Part shown: positions 1 to 9,991 of the stretch, in pieces
Layout: each line of letters begins with the position of its first letter
Position numbering within the stretch: the first letter of the stretch is position 1
DNA from: Chara braunii
Taxonomy: Eukaryota > Streptophyta > Charophyceae > Charales > Characeae
NCBI GenBank assembly: GCA_003427395.1
Contig: BFEA01000198.1
Span: 2,100,167-2,120,185 of the forward strand
DNA length: 20,019 nucleotides
Direction of reading: 5' to 3'
Notes under the pieces: generated by a model
What the model was told of the DNA's origin: nothing
What the model saw: only the letters and a program-made list of their open reading frames with translations
The model's database searches: none
Made by a program: the position numbers and the translations under genes

Positions 1-1239
1 ATTAAACCGTCTCGGCAGAAGCCCTATGGCCTGCTGCACCCTCTTCCTATCCCTGATGGCCCGGGTGAGTCTGTTTCCATCGACTTCACGGACATGGGGA
101 AGAAGAGCAGAAACGGTTATTCGCAAGTGATGGTGATCGTTGATCGGTTTTCGAAATTTCTAAATCTGATTCCCTTGCCACCTCACGCCCCAACTGACCT
201 TGTGATCGATGAGTTTAACAAAAGGTACGTGTTACATTATGGCCCCCTGAAAACTCTCGTGAGTGATCGGGACACCAGGTTCATAAGCGCAGACTGGAAA
301 GATTTCACCTCCCAGACCTATGACATGAAACTCAAGATGACGTCTGGGCGACACCCCGAAGCCAATGGACTGGCTGAGGAAATCAACCAGACCGTGATCC
401 AGCTTCTCAGGGCTCTAATTGTACCTGATCAGAACTCTTGGGATGAGGAGTTGCCGATTGTGCAGGGGTTGTACAACAACTCCATCCACTCCTCCACCGG
501 AATGACGCCTAACCGGCTGCATCTTGGATGGAAAATCCGCAATCCTCTATCTTATCTGTTTCATGATCATCCACCTGGCCTAACACCTGGCCAACCAGGC
601 TACAGCGCCAAGTTCGATCGCCTACTCAAAGTTGTTGTCACAGCTATGGAGAGGCGACGCAGTGCCATGATTAAACATGCTAACAAGAAGCGCCAGCCTG
701 CACCATTCACAGTGGGAAGTTATGTCTGGGTCAAAATGTATGAGTTTTCTGAAGAAGAAGGTGTCTCACGAAGGCTTCTTCCTCAGCACTACGGTCCGTG
801 GCAGGTCTTGAAACAGGTAGGGAGTGATTCCTTCGATCCTTCCTACACGATTGATGTGCCTGCACATTTGCGCACATACCCAGTTTTTCATGCGTCAAAA
901 TTGTTTCCATATGAACCACCTGAAACGTTCAAGTACCGAGAGTCAATGATTCCCCGCGCAATCACTGGCGGCCATGAGGTTGATAGGATTGTCGAACACA
1001 GTGGGAAGGGAAGAAACAGACAGTACACAGTTCATTTTCTGTACCATCCATTGGACGATTTCTATTGGATTGCTAGGAAAGACTTACTGCAGAGTGCACC
1101 GCGTGTCGTTAATGCCTATGAACGATTGATAAGTGCTGAACAGCAACCAAAGTTTACTGCTACCCTGACTCCTACGGAACACGCCCGATCTCTCTTTGCT
1201 ATCTACGCCTATGATGCACTATGCAAGGACTCTGATTGA
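1..1239 (+). CDS. Ty3/gypsy chromovirus pol, 3' part: integrase with chromodomain (5' truncated by window edge)
   Basis: The frame is open from base 1 to the TGA at 1237-1239, about 412 residues, so the first Met at 94 is internal and not the true start. Seen: an integrase core with the D,D,E triad, in fragment numbering D28 (SIDFTD), D89 (SDRD) and E126 (HPEANGLAEE). A GPY/F-like module follows (QHYGPWQVL, then YPVFHASKLFPY). Near residues 325-376 lies a chromodomain-like segment starting HEVDRIVEH, with YTVHFLYHP and FYWIARKDLL. Known: in chromoviruses the integrase inserts cDNA and the chromodomain steers it to particular chromatin. Protease, reverse transcriptase and RNase H would lie upstream, outside the window. 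This part has no stops or frameshifts, so the copy is fairly young or under constraint. A polypurine tract and an LTR start follow 29-41 bp downstream. The family call is secure; activity is unknown. Confidence 0.93.
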   Translation: MKPSRQKPYGLLHPLPIPDGPGESVSIDFTDMGKKSRNGYSQVMVIVDRFSKFLNLIPLPPHAPTDLVIDEFNKRYVLHYGPLKTLVSDRDTRFISADWKDFTSQTYDMKLKMTSGRHPEANGLAEEINQTVIQLLRALIVPDQNSWDEELPIVQGLYNNSIHSSTGMTPNRLHLGWKIRNPLSYLFHDHPPGLTPGQPGYSAKFDRLLKVVVTAMERRRSAMIKHANKKRQPAPFTVGSYVWVKMYEFSEEEGVSRRLLPQHYGPWQVLKQVGSDSFDPSYTIDVPAHLRTYPVFHASKLFPYEPPETFKYRESMIPRAITGGHEVDRIVEHSGKGRNRQYTVHFLYHPLDDFYWIARKDLLQSAPRVVNAYERLISAEQQPKFTATLTPTEHARSLFAIYAYDALCKDSD

Positions 1240-1267
1240 GTGACTCGCTCGAAGGGACCTCGCTCTT

Positions 1268-1277
1268 GAGGGGGGGG
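1268..1277 (+). promoter_or_regulatory. Polypurine tract of the gypsy element
   Basis: A run of GAG followed by G's lies between the pol stop and the putative LTR start TGTAATGACC. This is the usual place for the plus-strand primer left after RNase H cleavage. The assignment rests on position and composition. Confidence 0.6.
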
Positions 1278-1280
1278 TAG

Positions 1281-2460
1281 TGTAATGACCCGTCATAACA
1301 CAGACTGAGAACACTGCTGATTTTTGAAGTTCTGCCGATGGAATGGATGCCTTGATGAGATTCCCGCATTCTGCTGTGTTTTCTAAGTCTGTCTGTGTGT
1401 GCGTGCTTGTGACCTGCATGCCTGTCTGAGTGCTTGTCGGTACGAGTGTGTGTGGGACCCGCAAGGGTACTTGCTGGTTTGGTAGGCCCGTAGGGCCGGT
1501 ACTTACCTGTGGCCGTGGCATTGAGGGTTGTAGCAGGGAAAACACTCAAGTGGCGAAGCTAGCGGCCCTGAGGCCCTTGGGGTAGCGGAAAAACACTCAA
1601 GTAGGCCGGTAGGCCGATACTGCACCCCACTGCAGTTGACGTGAGGGGTACTGGAGGCCGATCAAAAAAAGACAAAGTTGGCATTTTTAGAGTCCAGTAG
1701 CGGTAGGGTAGGTCTAGGCCGGTACCAGTCCAACCAGTCTAAGTCTAGAGCCTGTACGGGTAATATCAGGGTCTGCAATGATGTTTCCCTCCGAAACGAA
1801 GGAGGTACCGGTTGCTTGGAGAGGCCGAGCGGCCTGGAAGTCACCGCCCAAGAGGCAAGCAGGCCGCTATATCTAGAGGCGGAGGCAAGAGCTCCGCCTC
1901 ATTCTTCAGTGTGCGAGTTGGTCATCACGCTGCTGGAGCGCTAGGTGGTGAAGCGCTGGGCACTACAGCGCTGCTGGGAGGAAGAAGCCGGGAGCTTCCA
2001 CCTTGGCTATGGTGGAGCTCGGCCGGTAGGAGGAGGAGGGAGAAGGGGACCAAGGAGGAGAGTGGTAGGGTACTTACCTGGCTATGGTAGACACCATCTT
2101 CATCTCCTTGCTAGACGCTGCATCAGGAAGGCCCCAGTGGGGGTAGTGTCGTATCAAGGAAGCTCGGATAGAGTCAGGCATGGCGGTTGAGTGGGCAGCG
2201 GCATAGCTGCTGGGTGATGACCTTGAAGTGGGGCAGCGATATAGCTGCTTGGGGTTGTCTTTGGTACCGGAGGCTGAAGCCTCGATTGTCCGCCATAGCC
2301 TCGGCCTGTATGTGGAGGAAGAAGAAGGGCTGCCATGGCTATGGTGGACCTCATCTTGTGCCTGCAGTAGAAGTGGGATTCAGACATTGATTCTGGTTCA
2401 GCTGTTCAACATTANTATTGTTTATTTATTGTTTGAATAAGAGAGGAGGACATAAAGAGG
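1281..2460 (+). mobile_element. Putative 3' LTR of the gypsy element (right end not located)
   Basis: The LTR is taken to start at TGTAATGACC, which opens with the canonical TG just after the polypurine tract. I could not find a matching CA end or target duplication, and the 5' LTR is outside the window, so the end at about 2460 is only where the composition changes. The interior has short recurring motifs: GTAGGCCGGTA-like at about 1485, 1603, 1709 and 2020, AAAACACTCAAGT near 1538 and 1589, and GGGCAGCG with ATAGCTGCT near 2196 and 2231. No convincing protein is encoded. One ambiguous base lies at 2415. Confidence 0.45.
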
Positions 2461-2859
2461 AGGAGGTTGTGGAGCGAAGAAGAAGAGCTTTGTCTCTGGT
2501 CTATGCTGGCGTACATCATCTCTTCCTTCTTTCTTAATTCTTCTTCTTCTTCTTTCCCTCTCTCTCCTCTCAAGTTCTTTCATTTCTTTTGCAATTGGAC
2601 GGCATTGGGCTCAAGCTCATTCATTTCTTTTCGCAATTGGACAACATTGTACTTTCTGATGATTGTGGACTTCAAAAGTGGCCAGGATCGTAACAAGAAA
2701 ATCAAACACCAAGAAAAAGTAAAAAGAAGTAGAACGCGAACAACAAACAAACTAGGGAAGAGCTCTAATGAGATCAGTAGTCATCTGTTAAAATAATAAT
2801 AATAAAAAAAACATTAAAAAAAATAAAACAAAACAAAAAACAAAATTCAGTCCAAGCAC
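2461..2859. other. Non-coding stretch between LTR and LINE
   Basis: A CT-rich stretch (about 2515-2580) is followed by two near copies, about 40 bp apart, of a segment containing CATTTCTTTT and GCAATTGGAC (about 2580 and 2622). An A-rich tract follows at 2790-2850. It may include the 5' end of the LINE or the 3' end of the LTR. No gene is visible. Confidence 0.4.
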
Positions 2860-2906
2860 AAAACAGAAGTGTCAATCCAACCCACTTCAGGACAAGCAAA
2901 CCCTGG

Positions 2907-4080
2907 TTGCAAGACTACCTTGAGAGGGCCAAGAATGAGAGGGAAAAAGAATTCGACATCAGAGTAGTTTGCATGAAACATCAGGAAAAGATAGGACGGA
3001 ACAGCAGTGCATCGGTAGCAGGAATCAGCCCCACCCCCAACTCATATGCCATTTTAAGGCAACACAGTGAGATGTCAGAATTCAGTGCCTTTCGATACAA
3101 TGAAAAGAAAAGGAAAAGAGATTCCTTCGGGTCTGAATCCGAAGCCAATGCAGAGGATCAGACCCACAAGGACCCAATAAGAGACATGGTCCCTAAGAAG
3201 TGGAAACCATCTAAGGGCAGAGACAAAAGATCCAGGAGACTCTGGTCAGACAAGACAGGGAAACCCAACAAACAACGATCCATCAAACACGAGATTGCCA
3301 TCGTGGCAGCCCAAACAAAGTGCCTGTTTGATCAGAATGCAGAATACAAAAAAAAAAAAAACACAAAGGAATTTTGCACAATCCAGAATGTGGCAGACAA
3401 CAAGGCCCCACACGTCACCAAAAAAGCTGCCTTGGACCACGGAACCATCAAGGCGGCCAGACCTCTCGATCCGCTACAGGAGGAGATTTGGCAAGTGGCA
3501 GGTGGCCACCGATGTCTCTTTCGCTATCCTGACCGTAGGGGATAAGCGAATGTTAGCAAGGACTGTCAGAGAAGAGATCTCCGAAGACTACTCACTGGGC
3601 TTCTTTGGAATTCCACTCCTGCCGACAAAAGATCCAGTTGAGCCTGGACAGGAACCAGATTCCACCAAGCCATTCGAGCCAATCCTCATCAGAATGGAGG
3701 AAAAGGCGAAGCTGCGAGAGGGCCTGGTATGGAGAGCCTGGAACACAGTCACCGCGCTGCCGTACAGCACGCTTGCAAGCAAGATGTGCCCGACTGAGGT
3801 AATGGCTGAGTCCCTAGCATCTATCATCAGATCCCGCATTCTCGCTACCGAGAAATCCCTGCACGACGAGGCAGAGGCGTTATACGTAGAGCTTGAGGAC
3901 GAAGATGAGGGATTCATGGATGGAAACGACGACGACGATGCCCTCATGGATGGAAAAATCTCCCCGAACAGCGAAGATCGGGGGTCCACCCCAGCGCCTG
4001 AGGGCAGCACGGGGGGGTACAGTGAAGACAATGGAGGGACTAGGGCAGACAATGCAAAAAAAGGGGCAGCAGAAGATTAG
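2907..4080 (+). pseudogene. LINE ORF1-like protein, frameshifted
   Basis: Two overlapping open frames make one probable protein: frame 3 from the Met at 2907, and frame 1 ending at the TAG at 4078-4080. The shift lies between about 3340 and 3480, and the 12-A run at 3350-3361 is the obvious slip site. The N-terminal half is lysine/arginine-rich (EKKRKRDSF, SKGRDKRSRR), as expected of an RNA-binding ORF1 product. The C-terminal part is acidic, with runs such as ELEDEDEGF and DGNDDDDALMDG. I see no CCHC knuckle or RRM. The role is inferred only from its place 77 bp before the endonuclease frame. The Met at 2907 is the first in frame; the real start could be further upstream. Confidence 0.65.
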
Positions 4081-4157
4081 AAACTATAAACTGATCGTAA
4101 AATTCAGATCAAAAGTAAGTAAGAATCTGAATATAGCATCCCATCAGTCGAAATCAA

Positions 4158-4990
4158 ATGGACTGCAACGATCATCAGTCTGGGACAGTGAGAGTGGACT
4201 GGCAAGCCAAAGGACTGACGATCCATAGCTGGAATGTCAACGGCCTGGGCAACATTCTCACTGAAGATGACAAAGTACGAGACATTGGACTCGGCCTCAC
4301 GGACAAAAGAAAGCCTAAACCCGACATCATTCTTCCACAAGAGACCCATCTTTCCAACCTCACTAACCACAACAGAATCAAGAGGACCGTGGAGAAAAGC
4401 CTAGGTGGGTGCCCATTCACACTGTGGTCCAACAAAGCGGACCAATGCAACCGCGGTGCACCGACCCTCATACCCACTTCCAAAATCTGGTCAGAAGAAC
4501 AGGTAAGCAACGGGGAAGGTGACACAGCGGAAGGAAGATGGTCGTGGGTCCAAATCACATGGCAAGGGGAAGAGGTTAGGATCCGGAACCTATACGCCAG
4601 CGACACGGAATCCGAACGCCTAGCTTTCGTCGACCACATCAAAGCACTCTTCCCCAACCCTCTACCGTTCATTGTAGCAGGCGACTGGAACACACGATGA
4701 ATCCCAGTATGGACCGTGTTTCCCGAGCAGTGTTGTTGGGACCCACACGAGAGAGCACACACCTATAAAACATCATGACGGAGTTCGATCTAGTCGACCC
4801 ATTTCGAAGACTCCACCCACGTAAGGAAGCCTTCTCCCTAGTCAAAAGGAACTGATCTAACCACACGTCACTATCACGGATCGATTTCTTCCTAATTTTC
4901 GACATGATGCAGGGAGCAATCAAGGAAGCAGATATCCTAGCAGCGGCAGCCTTCAAGGGGCTCGATCACAAACCAACCCACCTGCTGCTT
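4158..4990 (+). pseudogene. LINE ORF2 N-terminus: AP-like endonuclease, broken
   Basis: From the Met at 4158 the frame reads an exonuclease/endonuclease/phosphatase fold: SWNVNGL (residues 24-30), the metal-binding glutamate in PQETH (60-64) and the GDWN motif (175-178). It then stops at the TGA at 4698-4700. The domain continues in frame 2 from about 4775 (MTEFDLVDPF, LHPRKEAFSL), with a further stop at 4850 and a typical late motif SRIDFFL at 4874. Known: this domain nicks target DNA to prime reverse transcription. One stop and one frameshift inside the domain mean it cannot work as drawn. Confidence 0.85.
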
Positions 4991-5040
4991 AACTTCAACT
5001 CTCCGATAGAGAAAGGTCAAGTTTTTTTTAGACTTAATAA

Positions 5041-5725
5041 TTAACTTCTCTCGTACAATCTCAGTGGAGTCTAGAAGCATAGAAGCAGAACACAAGCTCA
5101 GGAAGGAAGAACTGCAAATCGCTCTCGACATTGCAGAAACCAACCTCGCATCAGATCCTTCCAACTCCTTCTAACAAGACCTACTCCAATCTACCAAGGA
5201 CGAATTAAATGAATGGAGAAGATGGGAACTCAGAGGCTTACAAATATGCGCCCGAATGAATGACTGCACCCTGAATGAATCCATGTCCAAATTCTTCTTT
5301 TCCAAAATCAAGGCCAATGCAAGAAACAACATGATTGAGGGGCTAAAGGACTTAGTGGACCAGGGGAAGACAACATCGACCGACACAGACATGGTAAGAA
5401 TAGCCAGATCCTTCTAAGCCGACCTCTACGAGTCCAAAACTCCCTCCCCCCCTCCATCAGCGAACATCATCGCCCGCCAACACATGAGACCTGCCTAGAG
5501 AGAACGATCACCCAGAAACAAATGGAGGACTTGGACAAACCAATCACCCTAGGGGAACTTCATGCAGCCTTGTCCCAAATTGGTAATGACAAAGCATCAG
5601 GAATCAATGGCCTGTCCAAAGAATTATGGGTCCAGTTTTGGCCCACGTTGGGCAACGACCTCCTGAATTTCATTAACGACAGCAAGGAAAAAAGAAAGGC
5701 CTGGGTCAAGTTCTAAGCACCAATG
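5041..5725 (+). pseudogene. LINE ORF2 linker and N-terminal part of reverse transcriptase
   Basis: The segment between endonuclease and RT is recognisable through broken frames: KFFFSKIKANARNN near 5287 and MVRIARSF then a stop where LINEs usually have FYADLY, near 5414. From 5522 it reads LDKPITLGELHAAL and NDKASGINGLSKE, the standard entry into the LINE reverse transcriptase. The frame shifts at the A-rich run near 5689-5696. After the shift it runs in frame 1 to LSTN at 5713-5724, where the minus-strand retroposon interrupts it. Confidence 0.8.
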
Positions 5726-6599
5726 TTTTTTTTTTTTTTTTTTTTTTGGGGGGGGGGGGGACAAATGCTCCTGTCTATTCGTGGGGAGCAGCACATGCTG
5801 GGAACCGGGCCCAGCGTCCCATATAGAGTTACACAAGTCATTTGAGATACCGGGGCCATTACCCGGCTTCCGTTGAGAACCAATCTGAGAACTATTGAAG
5901 AAATTCAAGAGAATTAAAGCAGAGGTTGAGAAACTATGAATGACTACTGACCTCTTTCCGAATGCTCAGAACCCGTAGACTCCCAAACAAAACTCTCTAA
6001 AACTTTCCAACAGTCTTATTCCCTGTCGAGCTCTCCTAGGCCTCACACCCCCACCCGACTAGGTTACAGAGCAACACGACTCGCCCCAGCTCCGGCCAGC
6101 GTCGTCCCAACAGCAACCCTTGGTTGTCCCTTGGAATGCCCACCCCAAAGCATCCCCAGATCTCTCTACTAGGCCTCACGCTCCTGCAATCAGCAGGTTA
6201 CAGGGCAACACCCCAGCACCGACCAACGTCGTTCTAGCATGGAACAACCGCAGATCCATGAATGTACCAGTATCAAACAGCCTAAAGCGAGTTGCTAGAA
6301 GTCCCCAGAATCCTAAAACATTCTCAGAACCACCCATACTTTTTTTTTTTTTGAAGAAATCTTTGAGATACCAGGGCCATTACCCGGCTTCTGCTTAAGA
6401 GAGACAACCATGGAATCTACACAAGAACACTAAAATTCTCTCTCTCTCAAAGCTCGGATCAAAGGAGCATTCAGAACGAAAAAACACATGCCTTAGGCTC
6501 TTTCAACAGCCCAAACCTACCTGCCTTACCCCTATACCCTGATGCCCAACCTCAACCAGGCCTCATGCCCCCAACTGCTAGGTTATAGAGTGGCACGAC
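5726..6599 (-). mobile_element. Poly(A) retroposon (family A, copy 1) inserted in the LINE
   Basis: On the plus strand it opens with 22 T's (5726-5747) and 13 G's (5748-5760), so on the minus strand it has a poly(A) tail. It is bounded by an imperfect 8-bp duplication, CACCAATG at 5718-5725 and CATCAATG at 6600-6607. The first ~610 bp match 13289-13920. A second T-run at about 6340-6352 opens a diverged half-copy: the segment TTTGAGATACC, GGCCATTACCCGGCTTC appears at both ~5839 and ~6361, so two related units may lie in tandem. Inside, blocks with AGGCCTCA, AGGTTACAG and CCAGCGTCG repeat. No RT or tRNA head is recognisable, so it is non-autonomous. Confidence 0.78.
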
Positions 6600-6607
6600 C
6601 ATCAATG

Positions 6608-6780
6608 TAGTCTCGCTAATCTACAAAAAGGGCGACAAGGAGGACCTTAAAAACTACAGACCAATCTCACTTCTGACAACGCCATACAAAATCCTAGCAA
6701 AAACATTAGCTAACATAATTATAAAACGAACAGACAAGTGTTTCCATATCGACCAAGCAGGATTCATTCTCGGTCGATAT
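6608..6780 (+). pseudogene. LINE reverse transcriptase, fingers segment
   Basis: Frame 1 reads [18 protein letters not shown] then [14 protein letters not shown], and ends [10 protein letters not shown], all standard LINE RT landmarks. There are no stops in this 58-codon stretch. Dropping 882 bp (insertion plus one target copy) joins it in frame to the codons before 5725. Confidence 0.88.
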
Positions 6781-7271
6781 ATATATATATATATATATAT
6801 ATCTGTTTGTGACGATATATATATATATTAAAGGCTAATTCTTTAAGCCCAACCAATTCAATTACCTGTCGAATCTGGACAGGACGGCCTTTCAGGCCTT
6901 TTTTATTGTCATTATAGCATTATGGGGAACCTCGTAGCAGCCACATCCATGTTTAAGCCTCCAACGAGGGAACATGCGGGAGCTGCACCCACCAGCAGGT
7001 GCGATACCTGCTACAGCGGGTGGGCGATACCGGCCAACGGTCAGCCGGTAGCATCAGGACCGAGCTTCTTCGATGGGTCAGTCACTGTGTCTCCCCTTCG
7101 GTCCCCTCCCCCTATGAACAACAACAGTCTCTACTCAATGCCACTCGGGGGGACCAACGACATATCTCTAGGTGGCGGGCACCAAGCTTGCCCAGGAAGG
7201 TGCATGAGGCCAATGGGGATTGAACCCAAGACCTCCTGAATGCCACTTGCGTGCCTTACCAACTGAGCTAT
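6781..7271 (-). mobile_element. tRNA-headed SINE-like element inserted in the LINE
   Basis: About 491 bp separate the LINE codons GRY (to 6780) and MLDNVM (from 7272), and removing them keeps the frame. The right edge, read on the minus strand, is tRNA-like: A-box TAGCTCAGTTGG (7259-7270) and B-box GGTTCAATCCC (7216-7226), about 33 bp apart. The left edge is an (AT)n run at 6777-6802, with a second AT run near 6814-6828; it could be the 3' tail. Target duplication cannot be fixed because it falls in ATAT. The body has a small hairpin, GGCCTTTCAGGCC at about 6889. The acceptor and anticodon stems do not pair, so it is not a working tRNA. Confidence 0.7.
7216..7270 (-). promoter_or_regulatory. 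Internal Pol III promoter boxes (A and B) of the SINE-like element
   Basis: The minus strand carries TAGCTCAGTTGG, close to the TRGCNNAGYNGG A-box, and GGTTCAATCCC, close to the GGTTCRANNCC B-box, at tRNA-like spacing. Pol III transcription from them is inferred, not shown. Confidence 0.65.
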
Positions 7272-7802
7272 ATGTTGGATAATGTGATGGCTCTAAACAA
7301 GGTTGCAAAGAGGATTACAGAAAAACAAATGCAAGCAGCGATCCTATTCTTCAATTTTAAAAAGGCCTACGATCAAGTCAACTAGAACTTCCTCCACAAC
7401 TGCATGGAAAGGATGGGAGTTGGCCCAAACTTCAGAGAGTGGGTAAGAGTGCTCTATGGGGATGTCAAAGGCAGGGTGCAGATAAACAAAATACTATTAG
7501 AAACTTACCCGATATCTAGATCGGTCCGTCAAGGCGACCCCCTTGCACCCTCAATATTCCTGTTCATAATGGAAGCTATTGCATTGTTCCTTTGCAAGGA
7601 CCCGTCCATAGACAACTTGGCTGAACAAAACCACAACCCCCTCCCCGATTTTGCTCTCCCCATCGCAAAAGTGTTTGCAAACGATCTCACGGTCCTCATT
7701 CGCGCTAATAATTCCCCCTTTCATGCCCTGGCCTGCGCCATGGAAGCCTTCAGACTCGCCTCAGAAATGAAGGTAAGCTGGTCAAAAACAGAAGGGTGGT
7801 GA
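7272..7802 (+). pseudogene. LINE reverse transcriptase, catalytic palm, with both key Asp changed
   Basis: Frame 3 runs from MLDNVMALNK through motif A (FFNFKKAYDQVN), a TAG at 7383-7385, VRQGDPLAPSIF and motif C (KVFANDLTVLI), to a TGA at 7800. In active LINEs motif A has Asp where this copy has Asn (AAT, 7353-7355). Motif C is normally [FY]ADD, and here it is FAND, with AAC at 7680-7682. The TAG stands where RV-W-FL is usual, fitting TGG to TAG. All three are single G-to-A changes. This copy could not polymerise DNA. From the Met at 7404 to 7802 the frame is otherwise open. Confidence 0.92.
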
Positions 7803-8558
7803 CTTGCAGAAGCAATCCCCCCACAATCTCCAGACCCAAACACCCAATGTCCTGGCCCACAGGAGACCAATCACTCTAATACCTGGGCATCATGGTAAAC
7901 AGAGATGACATCTGGCAAGGTACGGGGGAGACTCTAATCGCCAGAGCAATAACCCGTAGAGCCACCTGCAACAAAGCTCAAGCCTCCCTATGGGGAAGAG
8001 CCCTGATCATCAACACAACAGTATTCATGGCCTCCATATGGTTCCCTCCCGACGACGATTTGAAGAAGCTGAAGGCTAAATCCAGATGTTACCTGTGGAC
8101 CGACAACCCCAGAAGAACCAACTGCATAAACAAGGTCACCTGACAAATTGTCATTAGGAAACCACACGGAGGGCTAGGCATAATTGACCCTAAACAAGAA
8201 GCGATCACCCTCCAAATGAAATGGATAATCAAAATTCTAACCAAACAAGCCCTCCCGTAGACCAAGATGCAGTCGACAACATAAGGAATCTGCCACCGAC
8301 AGTGTCCCCACCGAACATGAGTGGCCTGTTCTGGATCATGACTAAGGAATGGGCGATCAAATTGGGGAGACCTGCAAGGAGAACTAACCCCGCGACCCCC
8401 AATCAGCCCCAAACCTAACCCATCTCCTGCTGGTCACCGGTCTTGAAAGCCTGACGTCGACTGATGTCAAAAAATAAAGGGTCTCCGAGCAACAAAGAGG
8501 AAGTCCTAAGACAACCCCTGTTTTGCAATCCATAGATTAAAGACTTCGAGGGCAGACC
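7803..8558 (+). pseudogene. LINE RT thumb and C-terminal connector, degenerate
   Basis: Frame 2 contains YLGIMVNRDDIW near 7880, then KAQASLWGRALIINTTVF and LKKLKAKSRCYLW, a stop at 8141, and GGLGIIDPKQEAITLQMKW. The pattern is usual for the region just after the LINE RT. From about 8260 to 8558 stops are frequent in all three plus frames and I see no further domain. Confidence 0.72.
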
Positions 8559-9991
8559 TTGGACCCTCCGGCCCACGACCGCAGATGGTTGTCTTGGGCG
8601 GAGAGAGGAATATCGCAGGTCAAACATCTGTGGTCCGAAGACCGAAAAGAATGGCTAACTGAACAGGACCTCCTCACATCATTAAAAGGTTGCCACCTAT
8701 TGACCACCAACATGTCAGAAATCCTTCAAAGCATTCCTTCCCCATGGACGACCCTCCTAAAAGAGGCACGCACGTTGAAACAAGAAGATTGGGGACTACT
8801 CATCACACATACCCCACCAACAAGAGCCTACCGTTTTGTGGCCAAACCGGACCCAACCAACTACCAGGCCAAGTTCATATCCTACCCCATCATCAAACAC
8901 AACACTTACGAATTAGATGTCCTAAATAAAACACCACAGAATGAACAAGTAGAAACCTACCTCCTTAGGAAGGTCAGAGTATCTCACAGGAAACCCTGGA
9001 TTATCTTCCAGCCGAACTCAACATCAAGGAGCTGGAATTCGACCCAAAAGAATGGATATGGGATCTGGGTGCCACGGGGAAATCGAGGACGATAACTTAA
9101 TACGACGTAAAGTTCGGGTATAACCTCGGACTACAGACCAGGGACCCGAATCCAAGGCTGTCGGAGAAATGGGGAACTATACTAAACCTAGACGCCACGA
9201 TCCCCATCACCATTCCATGGACCAAATACCTTCTCATCAGACCCATCCGAATCCACAGTATGCAATGGCTAATAGCACATGCAGCCCTTCCCGTCAACCA
9301 ATGGCTACACGTGAGAAGGAAACATTCGGACCCTGATAGCTCAGAATGTTGCTCAATGTGCAGCAACAACTCGCCCAAAGACATCCCCCACTGCCTCCCT
9401 TTCTGCCCAGAAGCGACATGGATATGGAAGAAGGTTCGAGAGTTGTGGTCGATCCTGTTTGCCTCACCCCCTCCTAACATCCCGCCTTTCTCTATCCTAC
9501 TCCTAACTAACATCCCCAGCAACATCACGGGCGGCAGGGAAGTATGGTTCACCCTGCTCAAGAAGCTGGCACTGTGGGTGATATGGAAACACAGATGCAC
9601 CCAGACAATCAAGGGAGCAGAGGTGGCAAGGGAAGAAATGTAGTCATTACTGCTGAGCATGGAAGAGATGGAAATCAGGAGCAGATGGCGGAGAATAGTA
9701 AACTCAATGAGACTCAGACCAGAAGGACAAACAACCAAGAAACAGACTTTCATGAGGAGCTGGCTGCTAAAGGGCAAGGTGGCGCCAACAGTTGACAACA
9801 GGCACAGTCAAGAAGAGATGGCACCAGGCACAGTCAAGAAGACTAAAGGGTTTCCTGACGGGCAACCTGGCAGAATGGTCCGAACGATGATCAACAACAA
9901 GGCTAACCCGACACACAGTGAAGGACAAGGACAAGAACCAGAACACGGAGCAGACCCCCCAACTTTTCTCGTATTTCAGGGATTCAGTTGA
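8559..9991 (+). pseudogene. LINE ORF2 C-terminus with zf-RVT-like zinc motif
   Basis: Frame 3 is open from 8559 to about 9000 (LSWAERGISQVKHLW, then TRAYRFVAKPDP). Frame 2 takes over near 9000 (LNIKELEFDPKEWIWDLG), has one TAA at 9098, and runs on through YDVKFGYNLGLQT. It then reads a zf-RVT-like C-x2-C, H, C array: SSECCSMCSNN, DIPHCLPFCPEATWIW (about 9340-9430). That frame ends at the TAG at 9641. A hydrophilic reading to about 9991 may be the last part of ORF2 or 3' UTR. Known: this motif follows the RT in many plant LINEs and is thought to bind nucleic acid. Confidence 0.8.

Noticed and set aside
1199-1549. Two overlapping minus-strand frames of about 110 residues
   Set aside because: They lie over the end of pol and the LTR start, have no recognisable motif and fit antisense shadow frames.
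3588-4762. Minus-strand frames across the LINE ORF1 and endonuclease
   Set aside because: They are antisense to recognisable LINE coding sequence and carry no domain of their own.
7212-7276. A genuine tRNA gene
   Set aside because: A- and B-boxes are good, but the acceptor and anticodon stems do not pair and the 5' acceptor bases belong to the LINE.
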